A stretch of DNA of 64,000 nt from Allomyces arbusculus (GCA_027604705.1 JADHYV010000017.1:124001-188000); one strand, 5' to 3'. Positions 10,720 to 21,151 are shown, counted from the first letter of the stretch. Translations and numbers: made by a program. Notes: generated from the letters alone by a model not told the origin.

Positions 10720-12576
10720 TCAAACTTGGAAAAACACGGTGAGCGCAATCATGCCGTATGCCGCGAGCATCATCATGCCCTCCAACCAGTTCGACCGACC
10801 GTCTAGCAAGAGAAAGAAGCCGTGGCAGCGGCAAGGGTCAGCGCGGCCGTTGTGGGAGAAGAAAACAGGGACTGGTGCGCGGACGCACCTTGGATTAGGA
10901 ACACGGTGATGAGCACGGAAATGAAGAGCACAGTCGTGTCGAACGTCTGGAAGTAGAGCGACATGGGCTGGCCGATCGCCCACCCAATGATGCTGAAAGT
11001 AAGGGGATGGATGTCTCATCGTGAGTTATTTTCAAACCGAGGCACACGTCAAAAGTGGTGGAGAGAGGAAATGCTTACACGAGAATCGGGATGACAAGAC
11101 TATGATGGGTTAGAGGATGGTGGTTAGACATTTGCCACACGCTTTTGAAGCAAGAGGAAAGACGTACAGTGCGATTTGCATCGACGACCCAATCGCAACA
11201 CCTGGAGAAAAGAGCATTTATGCTTGTGAGAGATCTGGCGGCGGATGAGAGAGCGAAACGCAACAACAGTACCAAGGGCCAGGTCGAGTTTGTTCTTCAT
11301 GCTCACGGTGACGGCCGTAACATGCTCCGCCGCGTTGCCGACAATCCTAGGGCGCGAGAAGAGAATGGGAGGTGAGCGTGAGCCGCAAGATGCCGATCTC
11401 AGTCAAAACCTGCGCCACATACGGCAGCAAAATCAAGCCAACAAACGACTTATTCATGTTCCACTCCTCGGTCAGGCCCTCGATACTCGACACGAGAAAC
11501 CCTGAGTTGATCTGCACGCGAAAATCATTGAGCCACGGACCCATGCACGACAAGACGGGCAAGAATCAGCGTACCGCCACCGCAATTGTCGTCGCGAGCA
11601 AAAGAAACCCGGCAAATAGCAGCGACACCTGCTGCTCCTCACTCTCCTCCTCGGTCTCGGGCGCGAAGAGCGACGCGTGGGTCGACAGCTGGAACCACAA
11701 GTAGAACGCGTAGATGATGAGCATGATCACAGCAATCCCGTGCGAGATGCTCAGCAAATTGTCTTGCACGAGCGGCGAGTCGGGCTGCGACGTGACAAAC
11801 GCCGCACTATGGACGCAAAAAAGGAAACATCATCAAGTCAGCGCATGTCCGGGTCCTTGGTGCGCTTTCAAACGGCTGAACGTGGAGACGTACGGCACGA
11901 GCAGCGACATGACGGCAATCGTCAGCAGCGACCCGGACGTGTTGGCGGCCGTGGCATTGAAGTACTGGTCCCGGTGGTAGTAGCCGCCGCACAAAAAGCA
12001 AAAGCCCGTGACGAGGAGCAGGTTCGACAAAATCGATCCGAGCAGCGACGATTGCACGACTTGCACTTGGCCCTGCTGCAGCGCAACAATCGAGACAATC
12101 ACCTCGACGGCATTGCCAAACGTGGCATTGAGCAGGCCACCCACTGTCTGCGACGTGTGCAGCGCGAGCTCCTCGGTCGCGAACCCGAGCAACTTGGCCA
12201 GTGGGACAATGGCCAAAAAATTGAGCCAAAACGTCCAGATCGGGCCCCACCCGAGAGAGTCGGCGAGAATGCCGAGCGGAACAAACACGAGCAACACGTT
12301 GAGATAGCTCAGCTTGATGGTGGCGCGCACCGACTCGGCGAGCGTAGGCGGCTTGACATGGCGATCAGTTGCCAATTCGATCCCATCGTCGAGGGCAGCA
12401 CTTGGGTCGAGCAAGCGCTGCGCTGCGGGGTCGGCGGGAGGCGCGCTCGTCGGGAGCAGCGTGCCAAACGTCGAGTACGTGGCACTGGGCTTGGCCGCAG
12501 CGGCTGCCGCAGCGCTGTTGGCGAGCAGGCCTGCCCGGTCGCCGGGCGTGGTGGAACCGGCAGTGTGGGAAGCCAT
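10720..12576 (-). CDS. VCX1: Vacuolar Ca2+/H+ exchanger (CAX family)
   Basis: This antiporter moves Ca2+ into the vacuole in exchange for H+. Eight exons (12576-11894, 11806-11575, 11511-11423, 11346-11273, 11201-11168, 11099-11079, 10992-10889, 10802-10720) give 439 residues with all phases consistent. Both CAX signature repeats are present: [15 protein letters not shown] (first Na_Ca_ex half) and [16 protein letters not shown] (second half, restored by splicing LLP to IVGN). The acidic loop between halves is [11 protein letters not shown]. The end [17 protein letters not shown] is the conserved last membrane segment. The first 90 residues are a soluble, Ala/Ser/Thr-rich N-terminus, which in related exchangers is autoinhibitory. 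Exons of 21 and 34 nt are unusually small. It is divergent from the DUF3605 gene, 232 bp away. Confidence 0.93.
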
Positions 12577-12808
12577 GGCTGATCTTGGTCCGAGCGGCTC
12601 GCGGTTCGTGCTGGCTCAAAGGACCAAAGAGCGTGAGCGAGGCACTGCGCGCCGTATTCACTGCTGGCCTCGTGTGTCGTTGCTGACGGTTGGCAGTTGG
12701 TGGTGCGCCGAAAGGAGAGCGGGAGGAGGAGGGAGAAGGCACGCGGCCAGGCGGCACCCCGCTCTTGTTGTTCCTCTTCCAGCACGCGTCTCTCCCCAGC
12801 CAGCGATC
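12577..12808. promoter_or_regulatory. Bidirectional promoter region, VCX1 / DUF3605
   Basis: Only 232 bp separate the two start codons, so the promoters must overlap. The stretch is GC-rich, purine-biased around 12715-12745, and shows no TATA-like box. Confidence 0.5.
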
Positions 12809-13696
12809 ATGGCGGTGCTCCCTTCTCTCCGCCGCTGCCTCAACACCGTTGTTCCATCCGCCTTTTCCAACGTCGACTTTGTCGGCCTCCACCGCGTCGC
12901 ACTGCCTGCGCTCCTCGCGCCATCCCGCCACTTTTTGCACGCGTCGCGCCCGGCCACCATGCGCACGCCCGTCATCGACCCGCTCACCGGCCGCGCCGTC
13001 GTGCACTACGACCTAACCACGGCCCTGTCCTGGCCGCAATGCCAGCAACTCGTCGCCAACGGCCACGTCGACGCACTGCTGCGCCTGCCCGCCGAGATTG
13101 ACCGGTACCAGGCGTGGACCGCGACCATCAAGGCGCAGTACGCGTCGGCCGAAGACTTCATCCTGTCGGCCGTCTTTGCCGCACCCGCCACGCACCCGGG
13201 CGTCAAACCCGTCGTCGCCGACCGAGCCGCGGCAATTCGCGACCCGCATATCCCGCGCGTCGTCCTCCGGCTCAACGACTTCCCGTACAATCTGCGCCCG
13301 GGGATCGAGCACTGGGTTCTGTGGCGTCTCGACGCGGGGCTGTCGAATGCCGAGATTGTGGCTATTGTCGACGCGTGGATTCGTAACGGGCACGCGCTCG
13401 GTGGCACGTCGCCGTACAGCGTCCCGCTCCCCACGACGACCAGCGAGGCGGCGGCGAGCGCACCGACCGAAAATGCGGCTCTCGCCGGCGCGCACACGAC
13501 CAACGGCATCGAATGGTGTTATTGGATCAACCCGCCGGCGCGCAAGACGATTGCCGGGGTCTGGCACGCGCATATTCTCGTGCACTGGGGCGCACCGGCG
13601 GGCGACGCGCACTGTACCGAGCCGGCGTGCGACGCGCAGACGACCGTGATCGCCACGCCGGCGTCGGACGCGAAGCAGCAGACTGTCGCCGCGTAA
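12809..13696 (+). CDS. DUF3605 family protein, possibly mitochondrial
   Basis: A single exon encodes 295 residues. The core (about residues 60-250) carries the DUF3605 landmarks: a short D-R-Y-Q-A-W then TIKAQYASAEDFIL, a basic-aromatic LRLNDFPYNLRPGIEHWVLW motif, and the end WCYWINPPARKTIAGVWHAHI. The family is common in fungi and has no known biochemical role. The first 50 residues (MAVLPSLRRCLNTVVPSAF onwards, with HASRP) are Arg-rich and acid-poor, like a mitochondrial presequence. An internal ATG at 12959 in a CACCATG context would give a protein without it, so two starts are possible. The last 60 residues are Ala/Thr-rich. Confidence 0.85.
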   Translation: MAVLPSLRRCLNTVVPSAFSNVDFVGLHRVALPALLAPSRHFLHASRPATMRTPVIDPLTGRAVVHYDLTTALSWPQCQQLVANGHVDALLRLPAEIDRYQAWTATIKAQYASAEDFILSAVFAAPATHPGVKPVVADRAAAIRDPHIPRVVLRLNDFPYNLRPGIEHWVLWRLDAGLSNAEIVAIVDAWIRNGHALGGTSPYSVPLPTTTSEAAASAPTENAALAGAHTTNGIEWCYWINPPARKTIAGVWHAHILVHWGAPAGDAHCTEPACDAQTTVIATPASDAKQQTVAA

Positions 13697-13758
13697 CGTC
13701 CTCCTCCCTCGCTCTCTCTCCTTGCTCTCAAATCGACGTATTGGCATATGATAAACGA

Positions 13759-14806
13759 TCAGTTGTACTTAATGTCCAACAGTGCATCGAGGACCAGCGC
13801 GTGCAAAAGCGTCACTTGTGGCGGCAAGTACCCACCCACGTCGAGCGCCATGGGGTTGGTGCCGACCATTTCGTCGCTTGCGCTGCCCTCGACGGCCAGG
13901 GCTAGTACTTGGTCCAGCACCAGTGCCGCAAGAAGTACGGGCGGGCCCTCAGCGTGGAATGTTGCAAGCGGGTCGAGCGGCACGACCGTCTCGGCTGCCG
14001 CCGCGCGCGCGGCAAGTTGTTGAGCCGCTTTGACCTCGGCGCAGGCCAGACCAGTTACCTATTACTATACCCGGTCAGTGTCTTTAGCGGTGATCGCAGA
14101 CAAGCAAAATGGAAGTGCACCTCCTCTGCCAGCAGCTGGTCGACGACCTGCATGACGGCGCCAAGTTGCAGCTGTTCGGCCACTTTTTCGCGCATCGTGG
14201 TCTTGACCAGCCATCGCACGTCGTCGGCGACAGTTTCGTCGAGCAAAAGCGACGCGACATGAGCCAGTTCTCGGTGGTACGGGTCGTCGGCATCTCTATT
14301 CTCCACATTGTCGTGAGAACAGCTCGCGGGACGCGGTCAATTTTTCCCGCAAATCGATACCTCGCATGGGCCGCTGCCAGTTCCCTGGTCACGTCGTCGC
14401 GCACCAGGTCAGCGACCGTCTCCCTGAGCACCATATCAGCGACCGCGGCGGCCGGTGTTTCTTTGCTGCGACCTCGGCCTCGTATCTCGTCCAGCTCGCT
14501 GCTGCTTTGCACCTCGCTCACATCGTGCCATTGTGACGCGTCGTCCACGATCGGCCGCACGCCCTTGATCCGGCGGGTATTGCGACCGGCGATGGGCGGA
14601 ACACGCGGGCGGCCGGCAGGAGGTGCCGCGAGCTGCGGAATGCCCGTGGCGGGTCCTGCAACGGGCGGTGGCCAATAGAGCACGGGCAAGAACGTGGGCG
14701 GCGGCGGTGGTGGTGGAGGCGTTGCGACGGCAGAGTCGAGATAGCCGTGCGACCTGAGCGGCGGTTTCCGCGACGCGCGCGTGCGCGATCGTGTTGCGTT
14801 GGGCAT
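13759..14806 (-). CDS. Unrecognised helical protein with an internal repeat
   Basis: Three exons (14806-14361, 14295-14121, 14058-13759) join in phase to 306 residues. I do not recognise a family. Residues 1-95 are basic then proline-rich, with a run of eight prolines. The rest is predicted helical. Two similar segments stand out: MVLRETVADLVRDDVTREL and LLLDETVADDVRWLVKTTM, separated by about 25 residues, followed by further Ala/Glu/Val helices and a hydrophobic C-terminus (PVLLAALVLDQVLALAV). The phase agreement at two introns and the lack of in-frame stops support a real gene. The start at 14806 precedes a basic stretch; an upstream in-frame ATG at 14902 is possible. It lies just downstream of the DUF4442 gene on the same strand, 123 bp away. 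Confidence 0.7.
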
Positions 14807-14929
14807 GGCCGTGTCGGAATTGGATGCAACAAGTTGGTGCTGAAATGATTGGCGGCCAGCGAGAGACGCGTGCGGGAGACGATTCAAGCTGTTGGTCTGC
14901 ATTCATGGCTCTCCCATCGACAAAATACA

Positions 14930-15541
14930 TTACTTGACGGTCCACTCTGCCTCGCACTCGGCCAACAACTCGCCCTGCAAGTTGGTCAACTCGGTCTTGA
15001 CCGTGACGGTACCCGGCTCGCCCGATTCAAGCCATGCAACCGTTTCTGGCGGGATCAGGCACTCGGCAAAGACCATGCCACGCGCCTTCTTGTGGTAGGA
15101 AGCCGAGAGCTTGGTAACGATAGCGCGGCGACCGAGTTGCTGCGTGCGCGAGAGCAAGGCCAGGCCCGACGCAAGTTCGCCAATGTTGAGCAGGGCCAGC
15201 GCGTGGACCGACCCAAACGGGTTGCGCAGGCGCCAGCGGTCCTCGAGCTCAATACGGCAGCGGCCCACGTCAAAATCAGTGACGCGCGGGCAGGCCGAGG
15301 CTAATTTGTGAGCAAGTGTGAACTGTTGGTGACTTTGGGACGAGGTGCAATTGGATCAGACGGTGCAGAGTTGGATACCCGAGTAGGGTGCGGCGTAGCG
15401 GATGAAGGCCGAGAAGAGCGTGGGCCCGAGGAACGGGACGCGGTGGCATTGGCGGTAGAGCGTCAGGAAATCCAGGCGCTGCGCGGCCGCGGTCAGGTTG
15501 CGCAGCGCGGCGGGCAGTGCCGAGGTGGCCGGTGTCGCCAT
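14930..15541 (-). CDS. DUF4442 hotdog-fold thioesterase-like protein
   Basis: Two exons (15541-15379, 15300-14930) join in phase to 177 residues. After PYS at the intron, the protein follows the DUF4442 pattern of the hotdog thioesterase superfamily: WRLRNPFGSVHALALLNIGE holds the N-x-x-G-S-x-H-x-x-A loop and the E of the long central helix, then ASYHKKARG and the closing strand. Members hydrolyse or bind acyl-CoA-like thioesters; the substrate is unknown. The N-terminal 55 residues (LDFLTLYRQCHRVPFLGPTLFS) form a hydrophobic-basic helix typical of fungal homologues. It is divergent from the LRR gene. Confidence 0.85.
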
Positions 15542-15960
15542 GGTCCAGGTCGAGCGAGTGTCGGGCGGTCGCAGCGGCAGCGGCAAGACAATGGCCTCTG
15601 CGATGGGCCGGCCGAGAGAAGAAGCCGTCAGTTCGTTGTTGGCCGTGATGATTGGCGCGGTCGCGAGTCTCCGCGAGTGGGCTGCCGACAGAGCCGCCGT
15701 GGCATCATTTTTCATTTGTGGTGGAGCAGACGGCGCGGCGCGGTCGCGTGGCTGCACGTGGTCGCGCTCCAAGAGCGTTCACCGCTGTCCCGCTTCGGCG
15801 TCGTCTTGGTCGTCTTCCACGGCCGCGTGGAACAAATCCTCCACGCCACAGCGCTCACCACCCCGACCACAACCAGCTGCTGCGACCACGACGACCACGA
15901 CGACCACGACGAGCACGCGAGCTCCAGCACAGCACCAGCACCCTTCAGCAGCACGCCGCT
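15542..15960. promoter_or_regulatory. Divergent upstream region, DUF4442 / LRR gene
   Basis: This 419 bp region has a CGACCA/CGACGA-type trinucleotide-rich tract at about 15882-15922, just before the LRR gene start. Similar GAC/CCA tracts precede the BAR and kinase starts, so they may be a common 5'-UTR style in this genome. Confidence 0.4.
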
Positions 15961-18900
15961 ATGGAGGTCGACGGCGACGAGTTCATCATCGCGCTCGGGT
16001 CGTTCCTGGCCAAGAACGCGCGTCGCTTCTCGGCGCCCGCTGGCAGCAGCCAAACGCCCTCGCTGCTCGCGCCGCGCGAGCCCTCGATTGTCTCAACCGC
16101 GACGGCGCGGTCCTCGGCGACGCACCGCGCCTCGTCGATCGCGCGCCGCGCACCCTCGGCCATTGCCTCGCTCTTCAGTTTCGCGTGGGCGCCCGCGCGC
16201 CGTGCACGTCGCGACTCGGGCACGACCACACTCTCGCAGGCCTTGCCGCCCGTACCGCAAGTACCTGCTGCCTTCCTGTCGCAGCAATCCGTGCAAGGGC
16301 AACAGCAGCAGGGGCAGCACCCGCCGGGCAGTGTCTCGACGACGGCCACGGGGCCCGTGCCCACCAAGTTCTCACTCGACCTCGCGCATCTCGCCTTTCT
16401 CGAGGCACGGTTCCGCACATCGCCTGCCGTGCGCGCCTACATTGGCCTGCCGCCGCTACCAGCAGGCACCGGCAACCGGTCCAGCGCACCGCCATCGCCC
16501 GCCGTAGGCGCCGCGTCGGCATCCGCGACGACCACTTCGTCCTCATCATGGATGGGCGGATGGATGGGCGGCCGCGACACGCGTCGCAATGGAAGCAGTG
16601 CGGACGCCAAGTCGGCGTCCGCGGCGGCCACTGCCGCAGCGGCCGACCAGCACCTTCTGCACATTTTTCAATTTCTTGAGAACCTGCGCACGTTGCGTGT
16701 CGCGCCGCTCGCGCAACGCAAGATTCGTGGGTGGGACATGCCCGCCGAAGGCACGCCGATCCGACCCAGCTGTCTCGTTAACACGACGCACCTCGAGCTC
16801 AAGGGCGTGCCGGCCACGGCGCTCGACTTGGCCGACTTGCACGCGCAAATCTCGGTCTTGGCCGTGCATGCGGCACTCGATGCGCTCGACCAGGCGCTCT
16901 ACTGGCCGTCGTGGACGAGTTTGGCGACGCTGAATCTCGCGCATAACGCGCTCAAGGACCTCGACACGCATGTGCTCGCGCGCGCCCTCAACTTGACGCA
17001 CTTGATTCTGCACCACAACTTGCTCGAGCGCGTGCCGCCTGTGCACGTCCTGCCGCATCTCGCGCATCTCGACCTGAGCTATAACCAGATTGCTGTGGTG
17101 GCTGCTGCCGGTGAGCAAGATGAGGGCCATGACGCGGGCAAGTCCGAGACCGATGCAGTTTCACGCGCACCACCAACGGTGCTGCACGAAACGCTCCAGG
17201 AACTCAACCTCGCCCACAACGCGCTCGAAGCCGCGCAGGACCTGCAAGACCAGTTCCCGGCGCTCGTCAAGTTGAATATCGCCAACAATAACCTGGCTTC
17301 CATTCCACCCTTCCATCGACTCGCGCAGCTCGGCGACCTGCGCGTGCTCGGTAATCCGTTTGCTGATTTACCGGAGTACCGCATCGCCGTGTTCCGCCAC
17401 CTCGCGCGTGTCGATCTCGTCATGCTCGATGGGTCCACCATTACGCCCGATGAGCGACAGATGCTCGGCGGTGGCAGCAGTGTCGACGCGGCCGCCGTGG
17501 CTGTCGCCGCCATTTCCGTCGACCGCGACTTTGCCACGCCGAGCCCGAACCACCTCGACGACGATCAGCCGATCGCAGCGCTTCCGACACGGCGCTCGAA
17601 CGTGTCGACGTCCGCTGCAAGACGCCGGCACCGACTGTCCTACCTCGGCGCGGTCCCGCTCAACCCGGAACCGCTCGTCATTCATCACCGCGTCTCGGAA
17701 CCGGTCATGCTGCATCCGGCGTCGGCCGCGACTGTATCCCCACGCCCACCATCGAGGCCGGCATCCACCATTTCCACGGCGTCAGAGCCGCCAGCGACTC
17801 CGCCACGGCCGCGCCGTACGAGCGATCTCGATCCGGTGCTGGCGGGCGAGAATTTCCGCCAGCGTGTCGAGAATCTCAAGCGGCAAAACTCTGACTGGAT
17901 GCGCGTGCTCGTCAAGGAAGAGTTGCGCGGAGATCGGCGGTCCGGGACTGGAAGTGGGGCCAGCCCGATTCCGGGATTGCCACCAGCCACGGCCACGCCC
18001 GATGGCAAGAAGACGCGGCACCGCAAGAACTCGAGTCTCGCGTCGTCGGTGGCGGCTAGTGGCACCACGGCCCCCGCGGCCGATGGCGGGAACGAGCCGG
18101 ATGTGAGCGGCCGCCCGCCATTGCCGCCGCGTGTGCCGCTCGCCAAGGCGAGCAAGGAGACGACTGGCTCGTTCTACACCCCCTCGACGACCGACTCGTC
18201 GTCAGTCGCGTCCGACGCGGCCAGCTCGATCCCGGACAACTTGCACGCCGGTGGCGTCCCGTCGACCGCGCCGCCCAACTCGCAGCCCGCACCGGCCGGC
18301 ACCCCCACGGCCACGCACCGGCCGGCGACGGTCGCGTCGCACCCGTCGAGCCACGGCGCGACTGGCAGTAACCCGACCGTGCCGTCCATGACGACCTACC
18401 CGGTGCGCCCGTTCCACGTCGAGATTGCGACTCACACGAAACCCGTACCCTGGTCGGCCGCGGTTAAGGGCACTTCGAAGCTGCACTTTGAGCGGCGCGT
18501 GCTCGCGCCGACTCTGCACGACTTGCCACACTTGTCGGACCTGATTCGCGCCGAAGTGTGTACGGCCCGACCGATCGACCTCGATGCGGCCCTTCCCGCA
18601 CCCGTGCGCGCGCAACTCACGGTTAAGACGGCACGGACTGCGCCTGCGACGTACATGACGGTCCGGCTTCTCAGCGACCCGGCCGATGACGACGCTGACG
18701 CCTACCGCGGTGCCGCTGACGCGCTGCGTGCCGCCCTTGCGCGACAGGTGCGGCTCAACTTGCACAACGCGCACTACGACGCGGTCTGCGCCAAGGCCAC
18801 GTGCTTACTGTGCAAGATGGCGGGTTACGTCCCGGACCCGGGCATGGTTGTCGCGCCCGAAAATACCACTGGCGCATCGCCGTCATTCGTGCCGCGCATG

Positions 18901-19209
18901 CCGCCAGTACCCATGGACGTTGGCACGCCCGACGACTCGGCGATTGACACCGCCTCGGCCGCGTCGTCGCGGCGGTCCGGAACGAGTTCCGCGTCGTCCC
19001 CAGGCCCGGCGGCTGGGTCGTGGATTGCGCGTGGCGCCGCGGGAGTCGCGGTGCCCGATGTGGAAGTGTTTGATATGCGCCAGGGCCAGTTTTTCGCGGT
19101 GGCCGGCACCAAGCGGCAGCCCAAGTGCGCCAAGTGCGGGATGATTGTTGCCGTGTCGTATGGGCCGCTGCCGCCGGCGCTCGCACCCGCGAGTGGGAGC
19201 GCGGCGTGA
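15961..19209 (+). CDS. Large leucine-rich-repeat protein, nischarin-like, with C-terminal Cys motifs
   Basis: This intronless frame encodes 1082 residues. After a Ser/Ala/Pro-rich N-terminus there is a conserved-looking block (FSLDLAHLAFLEARF). An LRR array spans about residues 255-475 (LATLNLAHNALKDLDTHVLA, LAHLDLSYNQIAVV, LQELNLAHNALEAA, LVKLNIANNNLASI), with SDS22-like spacing and a capping motif (NPFADLPEYRIAVF). Residues 480-820 are low-complexity Ser/Thr/Pro. The C-terminal 270 residues are folded again (YPVRPFHVEIATHTK; LSDLIRAEVC) and end with CAKATCLLC and KCAKCG, a possible metal site. Such LRR proteins usually act in small-GTPase or membrane-traffic scaffolding; the exact role is unknown. 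The start was chosen at the first ATG after the GAC-rich tract. Confidence 0.85.
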   Translation: MEVDGDEFIIALGSFLAKNARRFSAPAGSSQTPSLLAPREPSIVSTATARSSATHRASSIARRAPSAIASLFSFAWAPARRARRDSGTTTLSQALPPVPQVPAAFLSQQSVQGQQQQGQHPPGSVSTTATGPVPTKFSLDLAHLAFLEARFRTSPAVRAYIGLPPLPAGTGNRSSAPPSPAVGAASASATTTSSSSWMGGWMGGRDTRRNGSSADAKSASAAATAAAADQHLLHIFQFLENLRTLRVAPLAQRKIRGWDMPAEGTPIRPSCLVNTTHLELKGVPATALDLADLHAQISVLAVHAALDALDQALYWPSWTSLATLNLAHNALKDLDTHVLARALNLTHLILHHNLLERVPPVHVLPHLAHLDLSYNQIAVVAAAGEQDEGHDAGKSETDAVSRAPPTVLHETLQELNLAHNALEAAQDLQDQFPALVKLNIANNNLASIPPFHRLAQLGDLRVLGNPFADLPEYRIAVFRHLARVDLVMLDGSTITPDERQMLGGGSSVDAAAVAVAAISVDRDFATPSPNHLDDDQPIAALPTRRSNVSTSAARRRHRLSYLGAVPLNPEPLVIHHRVSEPVMLHPASAATVSPRPPSRPASTISTASEPPATPPRPRRTSDLDPVLAGENFRQRVENLKRQNSDWMRVLVKEELRGDRRSGTGSGASPIPGLPPATATPDGKKTRHRKNSSLASSVAASGTTAPAADGGNEPDVSGRPPLPPRVPLAKASKETTGSFYTPSTTDSSSVASDAASSIPDNLHAGGVPSTAPPNSQPAPAGTPTATHRPATVASHPSSHGATGSNPTVPSMTTYPVRPFHVEIATHTKPVPWSAAVKGTSKLHFERRVLAPTLHDLPHLSDLIRAEVCTARPIDLDAALPAPVRAQLTVKTARTAPATYMTVRLLSDPADDDADAYRGAADALRAALARQVRLNLHNAHYDAVCAKATCLLCKMAGYVPDPGMVVAPENTTGASPSFVPRMPPVPMDVGTPDDSAIDTASAASSRRSGTSSASSPGPAAGSWIARGAAGVAVPDVEVFDMRQGQFFAVAGTKRQPKCAKCGMIVAVSYGPLPPALAPASGSAA

Positions 19210-19698
19210 GACGAGAAGGGGGAGGAGTTCTTTATGGCTGTGGCTGTTGGATTTTTGAACGAATACCAAATCTTTGTTGGCGCGGCCGGCCGTGGGCCGT
19301 GCCGTTGCGCTGCTGAAATGGATGACTTGTCGTCGGATACATCATGGGGGCCATGGACTATGATCAGGGCATGACAAAGGAGAATGTGCCGTCGAGATGA
19401 GTGCTGCAGACGTTCGACGTGTCGTTTGCGATAAACCTGGTCTGTAAGTTCGTTGATCCTGTCCTCGCCATGGCCGAGTCGAGCTGGACTCGGGAACCAT
19501 CAGCGCCGCACCACTTTGGCTCCCATCGGCAGGACACGCGCGCCGCTGAAATGCACGCATGTGTCTGCCTGTCGCGTCGGTCAAGCGATGCCATCGGTAT
19601 CCGCACCAACGTCGACGCGAAAAATGGAGTGCCAAAACCGGATTTCGTGTTGTTCTTGCCACCAAGAAATGTCGACAATGAAGCGCAGCGCGGGGTAA
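19210..19698. other. Convergent intergenic region
   Basis: This 489 bp tail-to-tail region lies between the LRR gene and NAA10. Short frames on either strand have no family features. I see no RNA gene. Confidence 0.5.
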
Positions 19699-20767
19699 TC
19701 AAACGACGACGGGTTTGAAGTTGGCGGGCCGTGCAGATGGGTCGAAGAAGAGCTTCATCGAGTAGGCGTCCTCGCCGTCGGCGTAGTACTTCTTTTCGAT
19801 TTCCATGATTCTTGTCGGGTGGAGAACGTTTGGTCAGATTCCAGCTGGCGTCATGCACAACCAGAGTAAAGAAAAAAACGCACTCGTAATGCAACGTGTC
19901 CTTGTAGAGGTGCAGCGCGGCCTTGTTCGAGACACGCACGTGCAGCGATACGTACTTGGCCTGGAATACTTCGTGCATGGCCCTCTCTGCGTGGGTATCG
20001 AATGGAGACCGGGGTCAGCATGGACTCGCGCATCACGAGCACTACGTCGGTGACGGGAGGGAGGCGTACGCGACTGCGCCATGAGCTTTTCGGCGAGCCC
20101 GAGTCGGCGGTACTTGCGCATGACCGAGACCGACGTGATGTGGCCGTGCAACGGCTCCTTTTCTTGCTCCTCCTCGCTGTTCAAAGTGGCCAGGCGGTGA
20201 GCGATGCGAGTGGGTGCGTGGCCGCGTGCGCGAACCGCGGGTACGAAGGGCCAGGTAGGGATGCGTACAGCTTGGCCAGGACGTAGCCGACAATGCGGCC
20301 CTTGTGGTCCTCGGCCACGTAGGTGAGTTGTGGCCAGGAGAGCGCGTGGTAGAGGTCTGGCGGGGCGGTTCAGATCGAGTTTGGTGAGCGCAAGAGCTTG
20401 GGTGCGGCATGCCGGCAGCGTCGCAGCAGCAGAAGTTGAGAGCAAGAGCGGCGGTACAGACAGTACTTCATTTGGTAGTTTTCGGGCAGGTTGGTGAGGT
20501 TGCAGTGCTGAATGGACAGCAAGTCCTCGATCTGATCGAGCGTGATGCAGGGATCATGGTGCAACGACGTCGTGGGCACGGTCAGCATCATATTCTGGCA
20601 ATAATTGGACTGGCTCGATTTTTTCGGGATCGTGGTCTGGCAAATGCGCCGTGCGTGCAGCGTCGTCGTCGTCGATTCGCGGCGCATCGCTGAACGCCGG
20701 TTCATCGGACCAGCGAGTCGGGGCACTGGGTGGAGATTAATGGCACCGTTGCATTGCGGATGTTCAT
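19699..20767 (-). CDS. NAA10: N-alpha-acetyltransferase 10, catalytic subunit of NatA (Ard1)
   Basis: NAA10 with NAA15 acetylates N-termini exposed by methionine removal, at the ribosome. Six exons (20767-20747, 20531-20462, 20356-20269, 20176-20070, 19986-19884, 19810-19699) join exactly to 166 residues. The first exon codes only MNIRNAT, and splicing restores [19 protein letters not shown], nearly identical to animal NAA10. Other hallmarks are [19 protein letters not shown], the acetyl-CoA loop [13 protein letters not shown] (R/Q-x-x-G-x-G/A), [12 protein letters not shown] and [12 protein letters not shown]. The acidic C-terminal tail of animal NAA10 is missing, and the protein stops after the catalytic domain. 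It is divergent from the UBL gene, 384 bp away. Confidence 0.95.
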
Positions 20768-21151
20768 GGCGAGTTGGTTCGTGGTTCGCGGGTCGGATCA
20801 AGGTCGACAAGGATGGGGTTGCGCTGGAGTGATCAGCGCGAGTGTGAGCGCGGTGGGTCGCGGTGGAGCGAGGCGCGTGACTCGAGAGAGACGTGACGGG
20901 AATGACACTGGCAGAAGCGATTGAGCCTGGCCCAGCTTTGCAACCGCTGTCTCGCAGCTGCCCAACTGCGCCCAAACGCGCTGCCGTGGCTGTTGGGCAC
21001 CATCCCTTATCTGTTTTTTTGCTTGCGCGACTCCCAAACCGACTTGGACTGAGCGCGCGACCCCCACGCTCCGCGACCCCCTTGCCCACGCGCTGGTCGC
21101 CCGCTGCACGCCCGCACGCACATATCCGCCCGCACCACGCACCACGCCTCC
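20768..21151. promoter_or_regulatory. Divergent upstream region, NAA10 / UBL gene
   Basis: This 384 bp GC-rich stretch lies between two start codons. A T7 run near 21013 is the only AT-rich feature. I see no defined element. Confidence 0.4.

Noticed and set aside
19364-19500. Short minus-strand frame ending [11 protein letters not shown] just past the NAA10 stop
   Set aside because: The NAA10 stop at 19699 is firm and no splice links to this frame. It is too short to support alone.
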